Shown here: positions 1 to 7,705 of the stretch, piece by piece | Numbering within the stretch: the first letter of the stretch is position 1 | Layout of the letters: every line of letters starts with the position of its first letter | Assembly (NCBI GenBank): GCA_902492655.1 | Contig: CABUMF010000015.1 | Location: forward strand, 1 to 41,975 | DNA: 41,975 nucleotides | Direction of reading: 5' to 3' | Source of the DNA: an uncultured Eubacteriales bacterium | GTDB lineage: Bacteria > Bacillota > Clostridia > HGM11514 | Made by a program: the position numbers and the translations under genes | Notes under the pieces: generated by a model | Databases searched by the model: none | Told to the model about the DNA's origin: nothing | What the model saw: the letters and a program-made list of their open reading frames with translations, nothing else

Positions 1-1
1 A

Positions 2-829
2 GTAGTAGGTTTTCCAAAAGCAACATATATGTATTGGCAAAAACGATTTGACAGAGAAAATCCTGATAAACAGTTGGAGGATGAAATCACTAAAATCCAT
101 ATAGAAAACAAGGATTACGGTTACAGACGGGTATATAGAGAATTACGAAACAGAAAGATTTTTGTGAATAAAAAGAAAGTTCAAAGAATCATGCAAAAAT
201 TATGTTTCCAGGTCACATCATTTACTCGAAAAAGTCGCAGATATAATTCGTACAAAGGCAATGTTGGTAAAATAGCACCAAACAGAATTAACAGGCGATT
301 TAATACATCTGTACCGCATCAAAAGATAACTACTGACACGACCGAATTTAAGTATTATGAGATTGACAACAAAGGCAGAATGGTAATTAAGAAATTGTAT
401 TTAGACCCATTTCTTGATATGTTTAATGGTGAAGTGTTAAGCTATGGTATAAGCAAAACTCCATCAGCGGCAAGTGTTTTATCGGCACAGAAACAAGCAA
501 TAGAAATAACATCTGATTGCCCATACAGAAGAACATTCCATTCAGACAGAGGTTGGGCATATCAAATGAATGCATATTCCCGTAATTTAAAGGAAAACAG
601 AATTTTTCAAAGTATGTCTCGTAAAGGGAATTGCTATGATAACTCTGTTATGGAAAATTTCTTTGGAATATTAAAGCAGGAAATGTATTACGGAACTACA
701 TATTACAGCTTTGATGAGCTTAAAGAAGCTATTGAAAGATATATAAAATATTACAACGAGAAAAGGATAAAAGAGAAACTTGGGTGGATGAGTCCGGTTG
801 AGTATCGGCTCAACGCCTTGGCTGCATAA
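2..829 (+). CDS. IS3-family transposase orfB, 5'-truncated by window edge
   Basis: DDE transposase of the IS3 family, normally made as an OrfAB fusion by programmed -1 frameshifting. The frame is open from base 2. The first ATG is at 29, but the residues before it (VVGFPKATY) fit the family, so the real start or frameshift junction lies to the left. An HTH_21-type segment (YGYRRVYREL) is followed by an integrase core. The acidic triad is visible as D in TTDTTEF, D in HSDRGWAY and E in NSVMENFFG, with the family's conserved KGNCYDNSVMENFF block. The C-terminus (YNEKRIKEKLGWMSPVEY) is intact, so the catalytic part looks functional. Family assignment is certain; the subgroup (IS150-like) is a guess. 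Confidence 0.93.
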   Translation, partial: VVGFPKATYMYWQKRFDRENPDKQLEDEITKIHIENKDYGYRRVYRELRNRKIFVNKKKVQRIMQKLCFQVTSFTRKSRRYNSYKGNVGKIAPNRINRRFNTSVPHQKITTDTTEFKYYEIDNKGRMVIKKLYLDPFLDMFNGEVLSYGISKTPSAASVLSAQKQAIEITSDCPYRRTFHSDRGWAYQMNAYSRNLKENRIFQSMSRKGNCYDNSVMENFFGILKQEMYYGTTYYSFDELKEAIERYIKYYNEKRIKEKLGWMSPVEYRLNALAA

Positions 830-831
830 AA

Positions 832-864
832 ATAGCGTAGCAGTCAGCAAAACTACTACGCTAT
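832..864 (-). terminator. Hairpin at the IS right end, terminator-like on the minus strand
   Basis: A perfect 9-bp inverted repeat (832-840 with 856-864) encloses a 15-nt loop. Read on the minus strand it is followed by five T. It would stop transcripts that leave the minus-strand gene ending at 910 before they enter the transposase. On the plus strand no T run follows. Confidence 0.5.
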
Positions 865-909
865 AAAAAGTCTAACTTTTTGGGGTCACATCACTTCAGG
901 GGGTTTTGC

Positions 910-1839
910 TTATTTTACATAGTCTTTAACTGCTTTTTCGATGCCCTCGGGTGTTGAAAGGTCACATTTTACATTATCAACCATTTCCCAGCGCTCGGTA
1001 TGGGTGAGAGTTTCACCGTAACCGAGTTTTTTGAGCTCTCCCACGCTTTCCATTTCGAGCATAAGCGAATTCGTGAATGTTTCAAAGGACATTCCTCCGT
1101 CGGGATAGTTCCCGTTTTCGTTTACATCGAAACGCTTAATCAGCATATTGCCGTCCAAAACATAAGCCGCAAAGCCATGCTCGCTGTTAATTCCGAATTT
1201 AATCGGGTGGTCTGCGTTCGGGTCTTGCTTGAGAGTAATGTATTTGTCGCCCCAGTAAACTCTTTCGTCGGTCATTTTTGTATATGGCCAAAGTGCCAGA
1301 ACACGATTTCCCAAAAGCCCGGTATCCTTTGTAGGCTGAGGAACAATCTCAATTCCGCCTTTATTGAGAACCGAAAGTCCCCATGCCGCAAACTCCACAT
1401 CCCATGCTCCGAGGTTGGTTATATAGTGATCAACCTTTACATTGCAGGTATCGGGGCACATGGTAATTTTCATCTGCATCTGAATCTGAGTCCATTTTTG
1501 CGGAGGAGGAGTGAGAATAATTCCGTTTTCGATTTCGGTAACCTCCACAGGCTCATTGTCGGGATAATACGATCTCGGTCTTGCCTCGGGGCTTGTCCAA
1601 AGTCTATGGCCGCCTCTTATAAACCAAGCGGTATCTTTGCCGTAAAGCTCGTCAAAATCCTCGCCGGAAGCGGTAGATTCAACCTCTGTATCCTCACAAA
1701 ACATATTGGTTTTGCCGATAAAGCCGAATCTTATAACCCTCGGACCAAAGTCCAAAGTAGCGAAAAGCTCGATTTTGCCGTTGGACAGCCTTACACAGTT
1801 GCCCCAGCTGCCGTAAGTAGTTCTTTCTATACTAACCAT
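910..1839 (-). CDS. DUF4380-like protein (aldose-epimerase-like fold)
   Basis: A 309-residue cytoplasmic protein with no signal peptide or membrane segment. The start YGSWGNCVRLSNGKIELFATLDFGPRVIRF and the block RGGHRLWTSPEARPRSYYPDN resemble the DUF4380 family, which is predicted to share the beta-sandwich of galactose mutarotase-like proteins; the substrate is unknown. The first stretch is given here in two parts: YGSWGNCVRLSNGKIELF, then DFGPRVIRF. The start at 1839 has a ribosome site (GAAGGGATG) 10 nt upstream. It lies 30 bp behind hpf on the same strand and may be read through from the hpf promoter. The IS3 element borders its 3' end without touching the coding frame. A carbohydrate-modifying or binding role is likely but unproven. 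Confidence 0.7.
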   Translation of the reverse strand: MVSIERTTYGSWGNCVRLSNGKIELFATLDFGPRVIRFGFIGKTNMFCEDTEVESTASGEDFDELYGKDTAWFIRGGHRLWTSPEARPRSYYPDNEPVEVTEIENGIILTPPPQKWTQIQMQMKITMCPDTCNVKVDHYITNLGAWDVEFAAWGLSVLNKGGIEIVPQPTKDTGLLGNRVLALWPYTKMTDERVYWGDKYITLKQDPNADHPIKFGINSEHGFAAYVLDGNMLIKRFDVNENGNYPDGGMSFETFTNSLMLEMESVGELKKLGYGETLTHTERWEMVDNVKCDLSTPEGIEKAVKDYVK

Positions 1840-1869
1840 TTGTAAAACATCCCTTCAATATTAATCAAA

Positions 1870-2397
1870 TTATTCCTTTGTTGTCATCAGACCGTAATTT
1901 CCTTCTTTTCTCCTGTAAACCAAATCAATACTTCCCGAATCGGCATTTTTAAAGAGGAAAAACTGGTGGTCGAGCAGGTTCATCTGCATGATTGCTTCTT
2001 CAACAGACATTGGTTTAACAAGCACCGGCTTAATTCTTACAACATCAAATTCTTCGTCTTCTTCGATAATGTCGAATGCATCCTCGGCAAAGCTTATAGC
2101 GCCGTCGCGAAGGTGCTTTTCAAGCCTGGTTTTGTTCTTTCTGATTTGCCTTTCAAGAACAGATGCAACCTTGTCGATAGACGAGATGAAATCAAATCCG
2201 CTGTCCTCACCTCTGAACACAAAGCCCCCGTTGTTGATTGTAACCTCGAAAATCTTTCTTCCGCCCTGCTCTTTGAACATAACATCGCAGATGCAATCGT
2301 CAGGGAAAAATTTTTCAAGCTTACCGAGTCGTTTTTCTGCTTTTGCCTTGATGTCTTCAGACGGTGTAAAACCCTTTGATTTGAAAATCAACTTCAT
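1870..2397 (-). CDS. hpf: Ribosome hibernation-promoting factor, long form
   Basis: Long-form HPF/RaiA protein of 175 residues, the usual size in Firmicutes. Family members bind the decoding region of the 30S subunit in slow growth, and the C-terminal domain drives 100S dimer formation. The N-terminal domain (MKLIFKSKGF, then KAEKRLGKLEKFF) is the S30AE fold. After a linker rich in acidic residues (EDAFDIIEEDEEFD) comes the dimerization domain, with VRIKPVLVKPMSVEEAIMQM, DHQFFLFKN and the terminal VYRRKEGNYGL motif. The start has TAGGAG upstream and a clear promoter at 2437-2465. Downstream spacing of 30 bp suggests possible co-transcription with the gene at 910-1839. Confidence 0.95.
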   Translation of the reverse strand: MKLIFKSKGFTPSEDIKAKAEKRLGKLEKFFPDDCICDVMFKEQGGRKIFEVTINNGGFVFRGEDSGFDFISSIDKVASVLERQIRKNKTRLEKHLRDGAISFAEDAFDIIEEDEEFDVVRIKPVLVKPMSVEEAIMQMNLLDHQFFLFKNADSGSIDLVYRRKEGNYGLMTTKE

Positions 2398-2436
2398 AAA
2401 ATCAACTCCTAACGGTATATTTTGTATTACACTTAT

Positions 2437-2465
2437 ATTTTAGCATATTTACCGAAAAAAAGCAA
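2437..2465 (-). promoter_or_regulatory. Sigma-A-type promoter for hpf
   Basis: On the minus strand TTGCTT (2460-2465) and TAAAAT (2437-2442) are separated by 17 bp and lie 40 bp before the hpf start. Sequence match only; the start of transcription is inferred. Confidence 0.6.
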
Positions 2466-2490
2466 GATGTTTTTAATAAAATTGTTATTG

Positions 2491-2520
2491 CAAATAAAAA
2501 GATGCGACGATTGCCGCATC
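2491..2520 (-). terminator. Intrinsic terminator after luxS
   Basis: On the minus strand, GATGCG and CGCATC (2515-2520 and 2501-2506) form a stem extended by one G-T pair, and TTTTTATTTG follows. It lies 4 bp past the luxS stop and separates the luxS transcript from the hpf promoter. Confidence 0.7.
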
Positions 2521-2524
2521 AAAT

Positions 2525-2977
2525 TTATCCGTAAATCTTGTCCGATAAGCCCTTTTCAAGCACATTCCTTGCGTACTTTTTTGCAAGTTCAAGACTGTGA
2601 AGTCGGTAGTTTCCGCACTGAACCTCATTCTGAGCCATAATTTCGGCTGCATTCTCGATTTTTTTAAGAGCGTAATTTACAATTTCAATGATTTCGGAAG
2701 GTTCATGCTCTCCCCAAATCGTCATATAAAAACCCGTTCTGCAGCCCATGGGGGAAAGGTCGATAATATCATCCGTCTTTTCTCTCATATAGGTAGCCAT
2801 AAAATGCTCAAGAGTATGAATGCCGGCACTTTCCATTTCAGAAACATTGGGCTGAGTGAACCTGATGTCAAATTTTGTTACAATGTCGCCCTTCTCGCCC
2901 TTTAATACACAGCATTTTCTGACAAACGGGGCAACCACTTTTGTATGGTCAAGCTCAAAGCTTTCAACTTTTGTCAT
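2525..2977 (-). CDS. luxS: S-ribosylhomocysteine lyase LuxS
   Basis: Cleaves S-ribosylhomocysteine to homocysteine and DPD, the precursor of autoinducer-2, in the activated methyl cycle. The 150-residue protein has the metal ligands at the standard places: H54 and H58 in the HTLEH motif, with E57, and C121 in QCGNY. The conserved cysteine of the MGCRTGFY block is at residue 79. The start at 2977 is chosen because ACGGAGAAA lies just upstream and the family begins at this methionine. The frame runs open further upstream, but those residues are lysine- and arginine-rich and unlike LuxS. It follows the SCP2-domain gene by 16 bp, so the two are probably one transcript from the promoter at 3384-3412. 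Confidence 0.96.
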   Translation of the reverse strand: MTKVESFELDHTKVVAPFVRKCCVLKGEKGDIVTKFDIRFTQPNVSEMESAGIHTLEHFMATYMREKTDDIIDLSPMGCRTGFYMTIWGEHEPSEIIEIVNYALKKIENAAEIMAQNEVQCGNYRLHSLELAKKYARNVLEKGLSDKIYG

Positions 2978-2993
2978 AAATTTTCTCCGTTTC

Positions 2994-3362
2994 TTATTTT
3001 GCCTTTTTAGTTTTCTTTGTTGTTGGCTTTTTAGCGGGCTTCGGAAACGCCGCAGCCACAATTCTTATATGCTCGGGATTTCCTTCAACGGTAAATCTTC
3101 CCGATTTAATTCCGTTATCGAGGCTGAGTTTTCCCGTCAAGACCTTTAAAACATCGTCAGCCGATGCCGTAATCATTGCGGTATGATCATGATAATCATA
3201 GGGCTCTACGCTGAATACATCGTCAATATTTGCAATGTAAAAGATACCGCCGCAGTCTTCATCCGACATATTAACCTGAATTGCAAAGCTTTCACTAAAT
3301 TTTGATGAGTCCGCACAAAGCAGCTTTTTGCTCAGTTTTTCAAATTTTTCTTCAAAATTCAA
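2994..3362 (-). CDS. SCP2 sterol-binding-domain protein
   Basis: A small protein of about 122 residues resembling the SCP2 (sterol carrier protein 2) fold: a helical start, then FAIQVNMSDEDCGGIFYI, and the region SADDVLKVLTGKLSLDNGIK followed by GRFTVEGN, which is the typical substrate-cavity motif order. The last 16 residues are lysine-rich (KPAKKPTTKKTKKAK). A GTG at 3371 is in frame, but AAGGG abuts it directly. The TTG at 3362, with AAAGGGTGAT a few bases upstream, fits better and is used here. Bacterial single-domain SCP2 proteins are usually thought to bind lipids or hydrophobic ligands, but the ligand is unknown. It is the first gene of a pair with luxS. Confidence 0.75.
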   Translation of the reverse strand: MNFEEKFEKLSKKLLCADSSKFSESFAIQVNMSDEDCGGIFYIANIDDVFSVEPYDYHDHTAMITASADDVLKVLTGKLSLDNGIKSGRFTVEGNPEHIRIVAAAFPKPAKKPTTKKTKKAK

Positions 3363-3383
3363 ATTAATCACCCTTTCAAGTTA

Positions 3384-3412
3384 ATTATACAATAAATTCG
3401 TTTGCTTGTCAA
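3384..3412 (-). promoter_or_regulatory. Consensus promoter of the SCP2-luxS pair
   Basis: The minus strand reads TTGACA (3407-3412), a 17-bp spacer, then TATAAT (3384-3389). Both boxes match the sigma-A consensus exactly. It lies 22 bp before the chosen TTG start and 14 bp past the stop of the upstream transporter gene. Confidence 0.85.
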
Positions 3413-3425
3413 CAGTACCGATTCG

Positions 3426-4355
3426 TCACATACCGACAAGGCTTGCCAAAATAATCACAAGAGGAATTGTTAATATTGAAATAAGTGTAGATGCGGAAAC
3501 AATTTCAGTTGCATAAGATGCATCCTTATCATATTTTGCGGCAAACAGTGTGCAAACCGCTGCGACGGGGCAGGCGGAAGGAATAAGAACGGATCTGAAA
3601 ATCGTTTCGTCGGCATTTATGAGATACGCAAATGCAATAGTCAAAATCGGCACCAGAATATGCCTTAAAAACAGACAAAGGTATATTGATTTGTTCGTGA
3701 AAATCTTTTTTAAGTTCATTCCCACAAGGTAAGTCCCCAGGATAATCATTGCAAGGGGAGTGTTAAGCCCCGCAACATATCCCACCGTTTGCGAAATAAC
3801 GGACGGAAGGCTGATTTTAAGAAAGAAAAGTATAAGCGCAACGGTTGTGCCTATTACTCCCGGGTTTTTGAGTATGTTTTTTGCGGAAATCTCAGAGCGG
3901 TCACCCGAAATTACATATATGCCGTGGGTCCAGGAAATAACGGAGAAAACCGCAAGATAAGCTGAGCCGAAAAATACACCGTCCTCCCCAAGAGTTGCGG
4001 AAAGAAGGGGAATTGCCATAAAACCGCAATTTGAATACGTAATGGAGAAAATGTTTATTCCGTAGTGCTCCTTTGAATCCTTTCTGAATACAAACATTCC
4101 GATGAGTATTGCGATAACATGGGTAAAAATTGCAAGCCCCACAGCAATCAACAGCCCGTATAAGAGCTGCTGATTAAATACTTTTTTCTGATATGCGTCA
4201 ATAAGTACGCAGGGAGTAACTATTGTAAGAAGAATGTTTGTTAACTGCTTTATTCCTTCCTTTGTAAGTTTGCCCGATTTGTTGAATATAAAACCAATTC
4301 CCATAAGAAGGAATATGATAATTACCTGTTTTGTAACATCAAGAGCCAGTTCCAT
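3426..4355 (-). CDS. AEC-family transporter (auxin efflux carrier/malate permease type)
   Basis: Integral membrane protein of 309 residues with about ten hydrophobic segments in two halves, as in the AEC (PF03547) family, whose characterised bacterial members move organic acids such as malate. Recognisable parts are the N-terminal FLLMGIGFIFNKSGKLT, YSNCGFMAIPLLSATLG in the middle, and the C-terminal ACPVAAVCTLFAAKYDKD with TEIVSASTLISILTIPL. The start at 4355 is set by GAGGAGAT just upstream; this ribosome site overlaps the stop codon of the oxidoreductase gene before it (11-bp gap), so translation is probably coupled. In this setting it may import or export a sugar acid handled by the oxidoreductase; that is inference. 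Confidence 0.85.
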   Translation of the reverse strand: MELALDVTKQVIIIFLLMGIGFIFNKSGKLTKEGIKQLTNILLTIVTPCVLIDAYQKKVFNQQLLYGLLIAVGLAIFTHVIAILIGMFVFRKDSKEHYGINIFSITYSNCGFMAIPLLSATLGEDGVFFGSAYLAVFSVISWTHGIYVISGDRSEISAKNILKNPGVIGTTVALILFFLKISLPSVISQTVGYVAGLNTPLAMIILGTYLVGMNLKKIFTNKSIYLCLFLRHILVPILTIAFAYLINADETIFRSVLIPSACPVAAVCTLFAAKYDKDASYATEIVSASTLISILTIPLVIILASLVGM

Positions 4356-4366
4356 TGGGTATCTCC

Positions 4367-5389
4367 TCAGAAAATTATTGTTTTGTTTTGCTTTGCGCTG
4401 TCGTAAATTGCGCACATGAGTTTTTGGGTTTTGAGAGCCTCAGCACCGTCGATTTCAGGTGTTTCGTTCTTTGAGAGTGATTCGTAGTAATGCTGAATCT
4501 GAATTCCGTGACTGCTCCCCCAGTAGTCTTTCCCGGCAACGGAGTTTGAATTCTTATCCTGCTCAATATGCTTTGTTTTGCCGTCTTTATATATAATATC
4601 AGCTTTTGAACCGCAAATCTTAGCTCTTCCGTTTTCGCAGACAACCTCAATCTGAACATCAGAGCCGGGGTATGCATGATTACAAGCAAAAAACGAAAGG
4701 GAAACACCGTTTTTATATTTAATTAAGCCGCTCACCTCGTCCTCAACCTCAATAACTCCCTTCAGGCTCCTGTTTGCCATTGAAGCAGACACCGATTCGA
4801 GCTCGGAGTTTATAAGCCAATTTGTGATGTCGAGGGTGTGGATTGACTGATTAATCAAAACGCCGCCGCCCTCGGTATCCCATTTTCCGCGCCATGCTCC
4901 GCTTTCGTAGTATTCTTTATCCCTGCACCAAAAGATATTGAAGCTTGCGCCGAGAATTTTGCCCAGCTTACCGCTTTCGAGCTCTTCCTTTACAGCACGG
5001 CTTGCCGTGTTGTATCTGTTTTGAAAAATAACACCGAGAGTGTTTTTGGTTTCCTTTGCCGTATTGACCATTTCGGTAGCATCAGCATATGATATTGCCA
5101 TAGGCTTTTCGGTCAGAACATTCACTCCGTGCTTAAGTGCGTAAATCGACATCTCGGCATGAAGATAATGGGGAGTGAGTACATGAACCGAGTCGAGCTC
5201 GCATTCGTCAATCATCTTTTTATAATCCGAAAAAGCGAGGCAGGAATGCTTCTCGGCTTCTTTCTTTGCCTTTTCAAAATCAATATCGCAAATTGCCGCA
5301 ATTTCAAGATTATCGCTTTCGCTTATTGCTCCGGCGTGCATTTTGTAAATTGCACCGCATCCGATAATTCCTATCTTAAATTTTCTCAT
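4367..5389 (-). CDS. Gfo/Idh/MocA-family oxidoreductase
   Basis: NAD(P)-dependent dehydrogenase of 340 residues acting on a sugar, cyclitol or sugar derivative. The N-terminal Rossmann domain shows KIGIIGCGAIYKMHA with the GxGxxx turn, and the family's EKPMAIS motif is at about residues 94-100, with the catalytic lysine. The C-terminal alpha/beta domain begins near NIFWCRDKEYYESGAWRGKW and includes GGGVLINQSIHTLDITNW with the usual conserved aspartate and histidine. The ATG at 5389 has AAAGG about 10 nt upstream. Its promoter at 5431-5459 is divergent from that of the LacI regulator, so it is a likely target of that regulator. The substrate cannot be read from the sequence. Confidence 0.92.
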   Translation of the reverse strand: MRKFKIGIIGCGAIYKMHAGAISESDNLEIAAICDIDFEKAKKEAEKHSCLAFSDYKKMIDECELDSVHVLTPHYLHAEMSIYALKHGVNVLTEKPMAISYADATEMVNTAKETKNTLGVIFQNRYNTASRAVKEELESGKLGKILGASFNIFWCRDKEYYESGAWRGKWDTEGGGVLINQSIHTLDITNWLINSELESVSASMANRSLKGVIEVEDEVSGLIKYKNGVSLSFFACNHAYPGSDVQIEVVCENGRAKICGSKADIIYKDGKTKHIEQDKNSNSVAGKDYWGSSHGIQIQHYYESLSKNETPEIDGAEALKTQKLMCAIYDSAKQNKTIIF

Positions 5390-5430
5390 GTGAGCTCATA
5401 CCTTTCAATTGTATTTATTAAGCTTCTATC

Positions 5431-5459
5431 ATTATAAAACAATTTAAAGTAATATTCAA
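5431..5459 (-). promoter_or_regulatory. Promoter of the minus-strand oxidoreductase/transporter operon
   Basis: The minus strand reads TTGAAT (5454-5459), a 17-bp spacer and TATAAT (5431-5436), 41 bp before the start at 5389. It is back-to-back with the lacI-type promoter at 5493. Confidence 0.75.
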
Positions 5460-5492
5460 GTGTTTTTTTAGTAATTTTTTGCTGAAAATATA

Positions 5493-5521
5493 TTGACATA
5501 ACAAAAAAATTGTGTTATATT
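5493..5521 (+). promoter_or_regulatory. Promoter of the LacI-type regulator gene
   Basis: TTGACA (5493-5498), a 17-bp spacer and TATATT (5516-5521). The expected transcription start falls at the left edge of the palindromic operator at 5528-5541. Confidence 0.8.
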
Positions 5522-5527
5522 TATATA

Positions 5528-5541
5528 TGTAATCGTTTACA
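5528..5541. promoter_or_regulatory. LacI-family operator
   Basis: The 14-bp sequence TGTAATCGTTTACA has inverted half-sites TGTAA and TTACA around a central CG, the typical shape of LacI/GalR operators. It covers the predicted start of transcription of the regulator gene, which implies autorepression. Control of the divergent operon is also possible, as its promoter ends 69 bp away. Confidence 0.75.
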
Positions 5542-5556
5542 AAGAGGTGATTTTGT

Positions 5557-6552
5557 GTGGTAAGCATACAAACCATTGCCAAGGAAGCCGGCGTTTCGGT
5601 TGCTACCGTTTCCCGTGTGATGAACGGAAGCAACAATGTTCGCCCCGAAACCGGAAAAAAAGTTAAAGCCGTAATGGATAAGTACAACTATAAACCGAGC
5701 TTTGCCGCAAGAAATTTGCGAAAAGCGGAAACCCGGAATATCCTTATTCTTATGAGCACGATTGTTAATCCGTTTTTGGCGAAGGTTGTAAAGGGAATAG
5801 AGGATGCAAGCCAGGAGCTGGGGTATCATACCCTTGTATGCACAACCTATGATAATCCGGAAAAAGACAGGTTTTATCTTGAAATGATAAGCAAGCGTTT
5901 TGCTGACGGTGCAATAATCATAGGTTCAAACCTGAAGCCCCAGGAGCTTCGTAAAACAATAGGTCATATCCCGATTGTGCAGTGCAGTGAATATGTAGTT
6001 GATATAGGTATTCCGAAGGTGAGCATTGATAATTTTAAGGCGGGATATGAGGCTACGGAGCATCTTTTAAAACTCGGAAGAAGAAAAATTGTGCATATGA
6101 CTGCGGATAACTCACTTATATCGACCAAGCTCAGGCTTAAGGGGTACAAGGCGGCTCTTTCGGATTACGGCGTCCCGTTTGATTCCGATTTGGTAATTGC
6201 CGGGAATTACGGCTACAGAAATGCTTTGATGCTGATGAATAAGTTCTTTGACAGCGGTAAGGAATGTGACGGGGTTTTTGCAATTACCGACAGAATGGCG
6301 GTGAGTGCCATAAATTCAGCACACAGTCACGGCTTAAGCGTTCCTCGGGATGTTGCGGTTGTTGGCTTTGATAATGTTGATATTTGCTACATATGCGAAC
6401 CGAGTTTAACCACCGTTTCTCAAAGAGAGCACGAAATGGGCGTTTCTGCGATGAATATGCTTTCGAGAATTATAGCAGGAAAAGAAACCTGCGAGGAAAT
6501 TATTCTTAATCATGTGCTGATTGAGAGGGATTCCACCGTAAAAAACGGTTAA
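5557..6552 (+). CDS. LacI/GalR-family transcriptional regulator
   Basis: A 331-residue repressor. The N-terminal helix-turn-helix (IQTIAKEAGVSVATVSRVMN) and hinge (YNYKPSFAARNLR) are typical, followed by a periplasmic-binding-protein-like effector domain (ILILMSTIVNPFLAKVVKGI to the C-terminus) with the family's VAVVGFDNVD block. The start is a GTG, set by AGAGGTGAT 6 bp upstream; no ATG fits. Its operator and promoter precede it. It is followed at 52 bp by the second Gfo/Idh/MocA gene and then the isomerase gene, so it probably controls this cluster in response to a sugar or sugar acid. The effector is unknown. Confidence 0.95.
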   Translation: MVSIQTIAKEAGVSVATVSRVMNGSNNVRPETGKKVKAVMDKYNYKPSFAARNLRKAETRNILILMSTIVNPFLAKVVKGIEDASQELGYHTLVCTTYDNPEKDRFYLEMISKRFADGAIIIGSNLKPQELRKTIGHIPIVQCSEYVVDIGIPKVSIDNFKAGYEATEHLLKLGRRKIVHMTADNSLISTKLRLKGYKAALSDYGVPFDSDLVIAGNYGYRNALMLMNKFFDSGKECDGVFAITDRMAVSAINSAHSHGLSVPRDVAVVGFDNVDICYICEPSLTTVSQREHEMGVSAMNMLSRIIAGKETCEEIILNHVLIERDSTVKNG

Positions 6553-6603
6553 ATTCTTGTCAATAGAATTATAAAAAATTATAAAAGGTTGAGGTGTACT
6601 TTT

Positions 6604-7686
6604 ATGGAAAGAGAAATCAATGTAGGGATTATAGGTTGCGGCGGAATTGCAAACGGAAAGCATTTTCCTGCTCTTAAGGCAACCGAAGGCGTTAAAATGG
6701 TTGCTTTTTGCGATATTATTCCGGAACGCGCAGAAAAAGCGGCAAAGGAATACGGAACCGCAGATGCAAAGGTTTACGAGGATTACAGGGAGCTTCTTAA
6801 GGATGATTCTATAGAAGCGGTTCATGTTCTCACACCGAACCTTTATCATTCGGAAATTACCGTGGCGGCGCTCGAAGCAGGAAAACACGTTCTTTGCGAA
6901 AAGCCGATGGCTATAAATGCGGCTGAGGCAAAGAAAATGCTGGATGCACGAGATAGGAGCGGTAAAATTCTTTCTATCGGGTATCAGAACAGAAGGCGTC
7001 CCGAAAATATGTGCCTTAAGGAAGCGTGCGAAAGAGGCGACCTTGGCGATATATATTTTGCAAAGGCTATTGCGCTTCGTCGCAGAGCCGTACCCACATG
7101 GGGAGTGTTTATCGAAGAAGAGCTTCAAGGCGGCGGCCCGCTTATTGACATAGGAACTCATGCGCTTGACCTTACGCTTTGGATGATGGATAATTATGAG
7201 CCCAAGTATGTTGTGGGAAACACTTATAAAAAACTCAACAATATGACCCGCACAGGAAATGCATGGGGCGATTGGGATCCCAAAAAGTTCACTGTTGAGG
7301 ATTCGGCATTCGGCTTTATCACAATGAAAAACGGTGCTACAATCGTATTGGAATCCTCATGGGCTTTAAATATAAGAAATCCCGTTGAAGCAAGAACATT
7401 GCTTTGCGGTACTAAGGCAGGCGCTGATACTATAGACGGACTTACATTCAATAAGTCCGATATGGGCAGACTGGTTGAAACCGATGTTGACCTTACCTCC
7501 GGCGGTGTTGCGTTCTACAGCGGAAAGACCGAAACCCCCGAGGCACTCGAGGCAGATAACTTTTACGCTGCAATAAGAAGGGGCGAGGAGCTCATTGTAA
7601 AGCCCGAACAGGCATATGTTGTTTCGCTTATTCTCGATGCGATTTACGAATCCGCAAAGACGGGTAAGCCGGTATATTTTGATTAA
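6604..7686 (+). CDS. Gfo/Idh/MocA-family oxidoreductase
   Basis: A second NAD(P)-dependent dehydrogenase, 360 residues, paralogous to the one at 4367-5389. The Rossmann turn is VGIIGCGGIANGKHFPAL; the lysine motif is CEKPMAIN at about residue 98. The C-terminal domain has the segment GGGPLIDIGTHALDLTLWMM with the conserved aspartate and histidine. The ATG at 6604 is preceded by GAGGTG at 7 nt; an in-frame TTG at 6589 has no such site. It is 52 bp after the LacI gene and 19 bp before a sugar isomerase gene. Gene pairs of this kind often act on inositol- or keto-sugar-like substrates; which one is not visible here. Confidence 0.93.
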   Translation: MEREINVGIIGCGGIANGKHFPALKATEGVKMVAFCDIIPERAEKAAKEYGTADAKVYEDYRELLKDDSIEAVHVLTPNLYHSEITVAALEAGKHVLCEKPMAINAAEAKKMLDARDRSGKILSIGYQNRRRPENMCLKEACERGDLGDIYFAKAIALRRRAVPTWGVFIEEELQGGGPLIDIGTHALDLTLWMMDNYEPKYVVGNTYKKLNNMTRTGNAWGDWDPKKFTVEDSAFGFITMKNGATIVLESSWALNIRNPVEARTLLCGTKAGADTIDGLTFNKSDMGRLVETDVDLTSGGVAFYSGKTETPEALEADNFYAAIRRGEELIVKPEQAYVVSLILDAIYESAKTGKPVYFD

Positions 7687-7705
7687 TTTTTAGGAGTTGA
7701 TAATT

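Larger units (their letters stand above)
1..893 (+). mobile_element. Right part of an IS3-family insertion sequence
   Basis: The left end lies outside the window. The visible part holds the second reading frame (orfB, transposase) and, after it, a hairpin at 832-864 and a right terminal sequence at about 870-893 (GTCTAAC, a short T run, GGGGTCACATCA). That sequence resembles the terminal repeats of IS3-type elements from Clostridia and ends in CA as the family requires. The end at 893 is therefore a motif-based estimate. No target duplication can be tested because the left junction is missing. The element sits 17 bp from the stop codon of the convergent gene at 910, so it landed in an intergenic gap. 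Confidence 0.75.

Noticed and set aside
1000..1845. A 281-codon plus-strand open frame opposite the DUF4380-like gene
   Set aside because: It has no ribosome site or recognisable domain and mirrors the coding strand of a conserved gene; it is a shadow frame.
6406..7161. A 251-codon minus-strand frame across the end of the LacI gene and the oxidoreductase gene
   Set aside because: It covers the ends of two well-supported genes and has a composition unlike a real protein (many Cys, Phe and Arg clusters).
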